Assembly (NCBI GenBank): GCA_029721435.1
Contig: CM056583.1
Coordinates: forward strand, 70,116,120 to 70,180,119
DNA length: 64,000 nt
Direction of reading: 5' to 3'
From: Gymnothorax reevesii
Taxonomy: Eukaryota > Chordata > Actinopteri > Anguilliformes > Muraenidae
Each line of letters starts with the position of its first letter. Position 1 is the first letter of the stretch. The notes under the pieces were generated by a model. That model was not told where the DNA came from, searched no databases, and saw only the letters and a list, made by a program, of their open reading frames with translations. Shown in pieces: positions 55,120 to 64,000 of this stretch. The translations under genes were made by a program, and so were the position numbers.

Positions 55120-55860
55120 CTTGACACCTGGCTGGCAGAAGAGAACTTAAAAAAAAAAAAAATGGTGCGAGGGCCAACGTGAGAGCACCCGGCCCCGCAA
55201 ACCGCGAGCCTACTGCCGCGGGTGTAATAGACAGCCGCAAATAAACAGTCACTCAATAGCGTGAGAAGACATCACACCGCAAAACACTCAAGACAGCCAG
55301 CCCGTGAACAGGCCGGAGGCAAGGCTACCCAAAACAAGGCGGTCGACAATACTAACGAAATAGGCGCCGTGCGCCCCAGAACCGATTAACAAATCAGCGG
55401 CGAGAAATGCCGCTTTAAGTCAAATGAAATGAAAAACCACTTACTTGAAGGAAAACAAGCCAGCCTCCAGCGCCGAGGACACCGCCTCTGAAGACTACAC
55501 GGCTAACTCCACCGAGCGAGAGCACTCAGCTAACGGAGTAGTGCTAACAAAACAATAAGAAAAAAGAGAATCGACGGATTCAACGCAGTTTCTTAGGGGG
55601 TGCGTAAAAGCACAGCCCCAACCCCACGGGTAACGAAACCAACACAGCGTTTGGTCCAAAATCCGATTCTCAATCCAACTCGCAACCTGCAAAATGCGAG
55701 AAGATGAAAGAGGTCACTTCCTGGGTTCACCGGTCTTTTGTGCCGGGGTCACGGGGTGACATCACCCAGGTCACACGTGACTTTGTTGTTACTATTACTC
55801 GACCTGCACGTTCGTGTGATGATATCCATGTGCCTCTGGCGGTCAGGAGAAACGAAATAG

Positions 55861-56297
55861 AACTGATTTTCTCCAATTTGACAACAAACACACTATATCC
55901 AATTGATTCACAGCCGGAAGTAGACAGCCATTTAGTGTGAGCTTTACATATGCGTCATTTCTCTATCTGTGTGATTAGTGGATTCCTTCGCCGGTCCATT
56001 CTGGTCCATTCTGCTGTGAAACCAATTGGCACTATCGAATTACTAGGGACCTTCCCATGCTCTTTGACTGTGGTCTTCACTCATCAGTCTGAGGGCACGT
56101 CTCCGGCCCTGCGCTTGTCTCGGGGAATTAAAACTTCGCCCATATCTCTTTTGTTGCTACTTCTGCCACTGCTTATTTTGTTAGTCTTGTTGTTTGACAT
56201 TAAGGTAATTTGTGTATTCGTTTGTCATCTGTGTTGACTCATATGGTTATAACCTGAGTTGGCTACCGAGTGAGCCCAGGCAGCTAGCCTGGAGTTG
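55861..56297. other. Interior of the split hAT, nothing recognised
   Basis: Between the DIRS right end and the next TIR repeat. A 95-codon open frame at 55950-56237 has a hydrophobic C-terminus (LLLLLLPLLILLVLLFDI) but no recognisable relatives, and it is not clearly coding. Confidence 0.35.
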
Positions 56298-56719
56298 CTA
56301 CCCTGATAGCAAAGAGTCATTGAAACAATGTTAAATCAACATTATTTTGTCAATGTTAAGATACTGAAACAATGTTGCACGTGCACCCTCAATTAACATT
56401 CAATCAACGTTGATTTTTTAACTATAGATCAATGGTATTTCAATGTTATTTAATTAAAAAGAACATTGAAACAATGTTGAGATTTCAACCTAACCATTGA
56501 TCAATGTGCTTTCAATGAATTTTCAACATTAGTATCATCACCCTGTCAACCAGGAATCGATGCTGAATCAATTATAATCTTAACTTTAAATCAATATTGT
56601 TTAAATGTTGCTGTATCAACGTCGGGTTTCATCACTATTGTAACAATGATTCAAAGTCAACCATTCTGATGATTCAAAAAAATCAACATTGTTTCTATGT
56701 AGTCATGCTATCTGGGTAG
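56298..56719. mobile_element. TIR element with repeated AACATTGTTTCAATG-type units
   Basis: Left end CTACCCTGATAGCAAAGAGT; right end on the minus strand CTACCCAGATAGCATGACTA. Both run into GAAACAATGTT. The interior is a series of short diverged, partly palindromic units around CAATGTTGA and TCAACATT. No target duplication was found, so the ends may be off by a few bases. Confidence 0.6.
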
Positions 56720-57707
56720 TCACTCACTGGGGTTGTTTATTTTATCATTATAAATCTCCTAAATATACTACAACGAGAAATGAAATGCTGAGTTGGGATG
56801 TGGCGATGTTGAACGAGGATTTTTTTTTAACGTGTGATGAGACCACTTAGTCATGAGGCGTGTAGGCAGTCGCGTGTAATTTCTATAAACATTCACACCT
56901 GAAGCGGCTTAAAACGATTTAAAATGCTGCCGGAAAGAAGCCCGAGTTTAGATTTCGCAAATTGCAGGTGCTCCGCCCTTCCCTAAATCTACCCGTGTAC
57001 TTGGCCTCAAGAACAATCAAACACTTTCAGTGGCCTATAACGATTAAGATGTGATGGCGAAAAGCAGACAAACCTAACTGGGCTACGGTGTTAGATTGAA
57101 AGAATGCCAGTTTGAATAATTAGAAAAAAAACCTTCGTCTTCCCCCGAAAGCGGATGAGAGGTGAATGTGCGATATAAATGATCCGTTGCACGAAATAGC
57201 GTGGCAATGACAATCGCGTTCATGCAAACCTGCTGTTCTATGGCCATTCAAATTTCGAAATGCATGAATCAAACATGCTGTCTAGACAGCTCTACTAATT
57301 CAATTCAGAGAGTAGACGAATCCACCATTTGATTGCCAATCAAGCAAAGTAAATGGGAACAGGTTTGTTTTTCTGACAGTTGCCCAATACAGGCGATTCT
57401 TAACTTGGCTCCGTGCCACATGTAGCCGAAAAATACTGATGTCAGACAAGTTTTTTTTTTTTCCGGAAGCATTTCACATGCCCTTTGATGTTTCGCACTT
57501 TCGTTCAACCTGCGATGGGTTTAATGAAGGAAAAGGGAAAGCTCGGATGTTCGCCCCATAGCAGCAGTTGGTGGTGCTACGCCTTAAAAAAAAATCGCGG
57601 TTCACGATTGGCACAACCCCAGTGTGCATAATTAATGAAAAGTGACCACACCTGTTAATGTCCCTCCCCTATCGCCAGTTCACCAGCCGCCATATAGGCC
57701 CTATTTA
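56720..57707. other. Interior of the split hAT, nothing recognised
   Basis: No open frame with a recognisable product and no further repeat ends. Likely the original hAT interior or an unidentified insertion. Confidence 0.35.
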
Positions 57708-58935
57708 CAGGTACTACTCGGAAAATTAGAATATCGTGTAAAAGTCTGTTAATTTTGGCAATTCAACATAAAAGGTAAAACTAATATATTTTATTGACTC
57801 ATTACATGCAAAGTGAGATATCTCAAGCAATTGTTTGTTGTAATTTTGATGATTATGATATACAGCTCATTAAAACCTCAAATACAAAAACTCAGAAAAT
57901 TAGAATATTGTGAATATAACCAATATTGTGTGTGAAACAACACACAGGCGGATACTGGACATGGGCTTTAAATGTCGAATTCCTGTTGTCAAGCCACTCC
58001 TCAACAGCAAGTAACGCCAGAGGCACCTTCACTGGGTTGAAGACGAGAAGAACTGGTCTGTTTCCCAGTGGTCCAAAGTCCTCTTTTCTAATGAGAGCAA
58101 ATTTTGCATCTCATTTGGCAACAAAGATCCAAGAGTCTGGAGGAAGACTGGAGAGGCGCATGATGGAAAATGCATGAAGTCCAGTGTTAAGTTTCCCCAG
58201 TCTCTGATGACTGGGGGAGCCATGTCAGCTGCTGGTGTTGGTTCCCTGTGCTTTCTCAAGTCCAGAGTAAACGCAGCAGTCTACCAGAACATTTTAGAGC
58301 ACTTCATGCTTGCTTCAACGAACCAGCTTTATGGGGATGTAGACTTCATCTTCCAGCAGGACCTGGCACCTGCCCACACTGCCAAAAGTACCAAATCCTG
58401 GTTCAACAACCACGGGATTACTGTGCTTGATTGGCCCACAATCTCACCTGATCTGAACCGCTTAGAAAATCTATGGGGCATTGTCAAGAGAAAGGTGAAC
58501 GAAAATAGACCAAACGATAAGGAAGACTTCAAGGCCGTGATTGAAGCATGCTGGTCTTCGATAACTGCTGAGAAATGCCGCAGGCTGGAAGCATTCATGC
58601 CACGCTGGATTGAAGCAGTCATTCATGCAAAAGGGGCCACAACCAAGTACTAATTACAGATGCAAGATTTTCCTTTCAGAGGCCAGATATTTTTGTATTT
58701 AAAATCCTTTTTTATTTATTTATTTTATATGGATTTCATGTGATACTCTAATTTTCTAAGTTTTTGAATTTGAGGTTTTCTTGAGCTGTAAGTCCTAATC
58801 AGCAAAATCAAAACAAAAGCTTTAAATATATTGATTTGCATGTTGTCTATATAATATGTAGGTTTCACCTTTTAAGTTGAATTACAGAAATACATGAACT
58901 TTTTGAGAATATTCTAATTTTCTGGGTAGTACCTG
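57708..58935 (+). mobile_element. Tc1-type transposon with internal deletion
   Basis: The ends match as inverted repeats: CAGGTACTACTCGGAAAATT at the left, and CAGGTACTACCCAGAAAATT read from the right on the minus strand. TA flanks both (57706-57707, 58936-58937). Matching continues for about 70 bp. The transposase lacks its N-terminal DNA-binding half and is frame-shifted. Confidence 0.9.
57960..58653 (+). pseudogene. Tc1 transposase remnant, first catalytic Asp replaced
   Basis: The catalytic half is spread over two frames. About 58040-58180 reads LFSNESKF, where relatives have a D in the SDES position; the frame then shifts, and 58174-58653 reads VKFPQSLMTGGAM, FQQDLAPAHT and SPDLNRLENLW, ending TTKY. 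The second D and the E are kept. The replaced aspartate, the frameshift and the missing N-terminus all make it inactive. Confidence 0.85.
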
Positions 58936-59027
58936 TATTTATTTTATGGCGATTTAGAGGTTTTGCCCCCCAAAGAGGACAAATGCCCACCTAAGCTTGG
59001 CATCCTGGTAACGCCTCTGGTCTGGAT

Positions 59028-59403
59028 TCTGTTATCCTGCTTATGAACGGAATGGCCGATAAATGAGCCTACGAGAACGAAAACGTGACATCAGTCCAAC
59101 TTTGTTGGCGGAGGGAAGTATTACTGATTTTAGGGAAGCAGAGTCCGGAGAAACGTAGTGGGTTTAGGAATAAGAGTGATTCAGATTTATTTTCTTTTGT
59201 ACAATTAATATATTTTAAAAAATTCACCCAGCAGGTGGCGATACATACAAACACAGCATTAATTAAAAACATGAAAACTAAAAAAGAAGCGGGCCACATG
59301 GCAGTCGCAGATTTTCAACGTCATCTTTAAAGTAGTAACGTACGTCTTGAGTGCTGTGTCCTGTGGGTTCTCTGTTGTGTTTGTAGTGCGGCACTGTGCT
59401 TTC
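59028..59403 (+). promoter_or_regulatory. smn1: SMN1 promoter and 5' UTR region
   Basis: This 376-bp stretch between the end of the hAT block and the SMN1 ATG must contain the transcription start unless an upstream exon exists. It has CpG-bearing sequence near 59070-59160 (ACGAGAACGAAAACGTGACATCA in pieces) and no obvious TATA box. The TGACATCA is CRE-like at best. Placement is by position only. Confidence 0.4.
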
Positions 59404-63266
<3,863 letters not shown>

Positions 63267-63366
63267 GTCTGCTGAGACCCGCTGTTGTAAGTTGGAATGA
63301 ATAACGCCGGAGCTTACTAGCAAAATAAATAATGTTAATAAACTTCAGTCGCTTAAATGTTTTCAG

Positions 63367-63790
63367 CCCATTGTGACACCACCCCCCCCCCCCCCCTTTT
63401 TTTTTTTTTTTTTTTTAAGGTGTGTTTCTCCTGGGGAGAAGCCTGATTGCTGGAATGAATTTGTGAAGGAATTTCTTTCTAACAAAAACCTTTTATATAT
63501 GCTGTTATAGAAATTGTTTTGCAGTTGTAAATAAAAAACCCAAATAATTCCCATTTGTCATTATCCAGTGTTATATGATTGAAGGATGATGATTAAAGCT
63601 GTGTCACGATCAGTGCACATGCCCACTGCTTTGAATGAAGTGAATCTGGTTGACAACGTCATAATCTACTTCTGTCCTTGCTAATTCGTCTTAGTTTGGC
63701 ATTGTATTTGTGTATTTTAGTTAAGTATTGTAACTATGTGCAATGTATTATAGCTTTTTATATCGAAGAGGTTTCTGTGGAAATTAAAAG
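63367..63790 (+). other. smn1: SMN1 3' UTR exon and polyadenylation signals
   Basis: It begins CCCATTGTGACACC, followed at once by a C17 and T21 tract (63382-63417). AATAAA at 63530-63535 and ATTAAA at about 63592 and 63784 are candidate poly(A) signals. Usage cannot be determined. Confidence 0.5.
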
Positions 63791-64000
63791 ATTCAATCGC
63801 TACTTCGGCACTTTTGCTGAAGGATATTAAAAATGGAAACTTTGCCAATAATCATGGAAGGTATTCTTCTTTGATGTTCATAAATGGTAGGCACTTGAGC
63901 CTTCTCACATGCTGCATGTCCTTCAACTAGACTGCTAAAATAGCGCTTTGAATCCTTCAATGTCTATAGAAAACTCCCTCATATAAAAAGCATAATACTG

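Larger units (their letters stand above)
50711..55860 (-). mobile_element. DIRS1-like tyrosine-recombinase retrotransposon
   Basis: Coding is on the minus strand in the order gag-like, RT/RNase H, tyrosine recombinase. The ends form inverted repeats: about 50757-50895 matches the complement of 55706-55855, including GACCGCCAGAGG, CACACGAACGTGCAGGTCGA and ACCGGTGAACCCAGGAAGTG. A further copy of the terminal segment (TTTCTCCTGACCGCCAGAGG) lies at about 51005-51050, as expected for the internal complementary region of DIRS. DIRS elements make no target duplication, consistent with none being seen. The copy is degraded. Confidence 0.9.
50634..59019. mobile_element. hAT-like element split by several younger insertions
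   Basis: The left end CAGGGGCGTTACCAAGGGGG and the right end (minus strand CAGAGGCGTTACCAGGATGC) are inverted repeats. They are flanked by a perfect 8-bp duplication GTCTGGAT at 50626-50633 and 59020-59027. Near each end lies a GCCCACC/TGCCC-rich stretch. Within the 8.4 kb sit a DIRS retrotransposon (about 50711-55860), a TIR repeat (56298-56719) and a Tc1 copy (57708-58935). The hAT itself contributes perhaps 2 kb and has no recognisable transposase. The right end is 385 bp from the SMN1 start codon. Confidence 0.85.

Noticed and set aside
55950..56237. 95-codon frame with hydrophobic C-terminus
   Set aside because: Inside a transposon nest, no known relatives, no supporting context.

Overview
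The window is a stretch of vertebrate nuclear DNA, most likely from a ray-finned fish. The evidence is GT-AG split genes with clear vertebrate orthologues, long TE-rich introns, and many Tc1, hAT, DIRS and tRNA-SINE insertions of the kind usual in teleosts. Three protein-coding genes lie on the + strand in the order DAB2, BDP1, SMN1. I assembled their exons from splice sites, reading phase and protein similarity. No expression data were available, so UTRs and transcription starts are inferred.

Layout. (1) 1-13784: the 3' two thirds of DAB2, an endocytic adaptor. Six coding exons encode 582 residues of the C-terminal tail (DPF/NPF motifs, myosin VI-binding segment); the PTB-domain exons lie upstream of the window. 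Its introns hold Tc1 fragments and several hairpin-headed repeats. (2) 13785-21464: intergenic or 5' region with a degraded retroelement zinc-knuckle fragment, a diverged AT-rich repeat, a decayed antisense copy of an uncharacterised protein family (19323 to 17571), and a 186-bp hAT MITE. (3) 21466-47281: BDP1, the B'' subunit of TFIIIB, in 28 coding exons (about 1,764 residues), with the SANT domain in exons 7-9 and a 14-unit, 54-bp coding minisatellite in exon 24. Its introns carry a hAT with a nested Tc1, a second hAT with perfect 8-bp target duplications, and two large tandem arrays of 156-bp and about 145-bp units. (4) 47282-59019: mostly repeats, including a SINE with a nested Harbinger-type MITE and an 8.4-kb block in which a hAT-like element has been split by a DIRS retrotransposon, a TIR repeat and a Tc1 copy. 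(5) 59404-63286: complete SMN1, eight coding exons and 278 residues, with Tudor domain, proline-rich segment and YG box. A spliced 3' UTR exon follows.

The genes act in separate processes: DAB2 in clathrin-mediated cargo uptake, BDP1 in RNA polymerase III initiation, SMN in Sm-class snRNP assembly. BDP1 and SMN1 are also neighbours on human 5q13 and DAB2 is on 5p13, so the order looks like conserved linkage rather than a functional operon.

The most unusual content is not the genes. It is a set of dispersed repeats sharing one plan: a 10-15 bp-arm hairpin, then a GTCC- or GTTT-type tetranucleotide run, then a body often rich in AAGGTCA/TGACCTT, and sometimes a second half-hairpin at the tail. 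Two of these have grown into tandem arrays inside BDP1 introns. I know of no firm classification for them.
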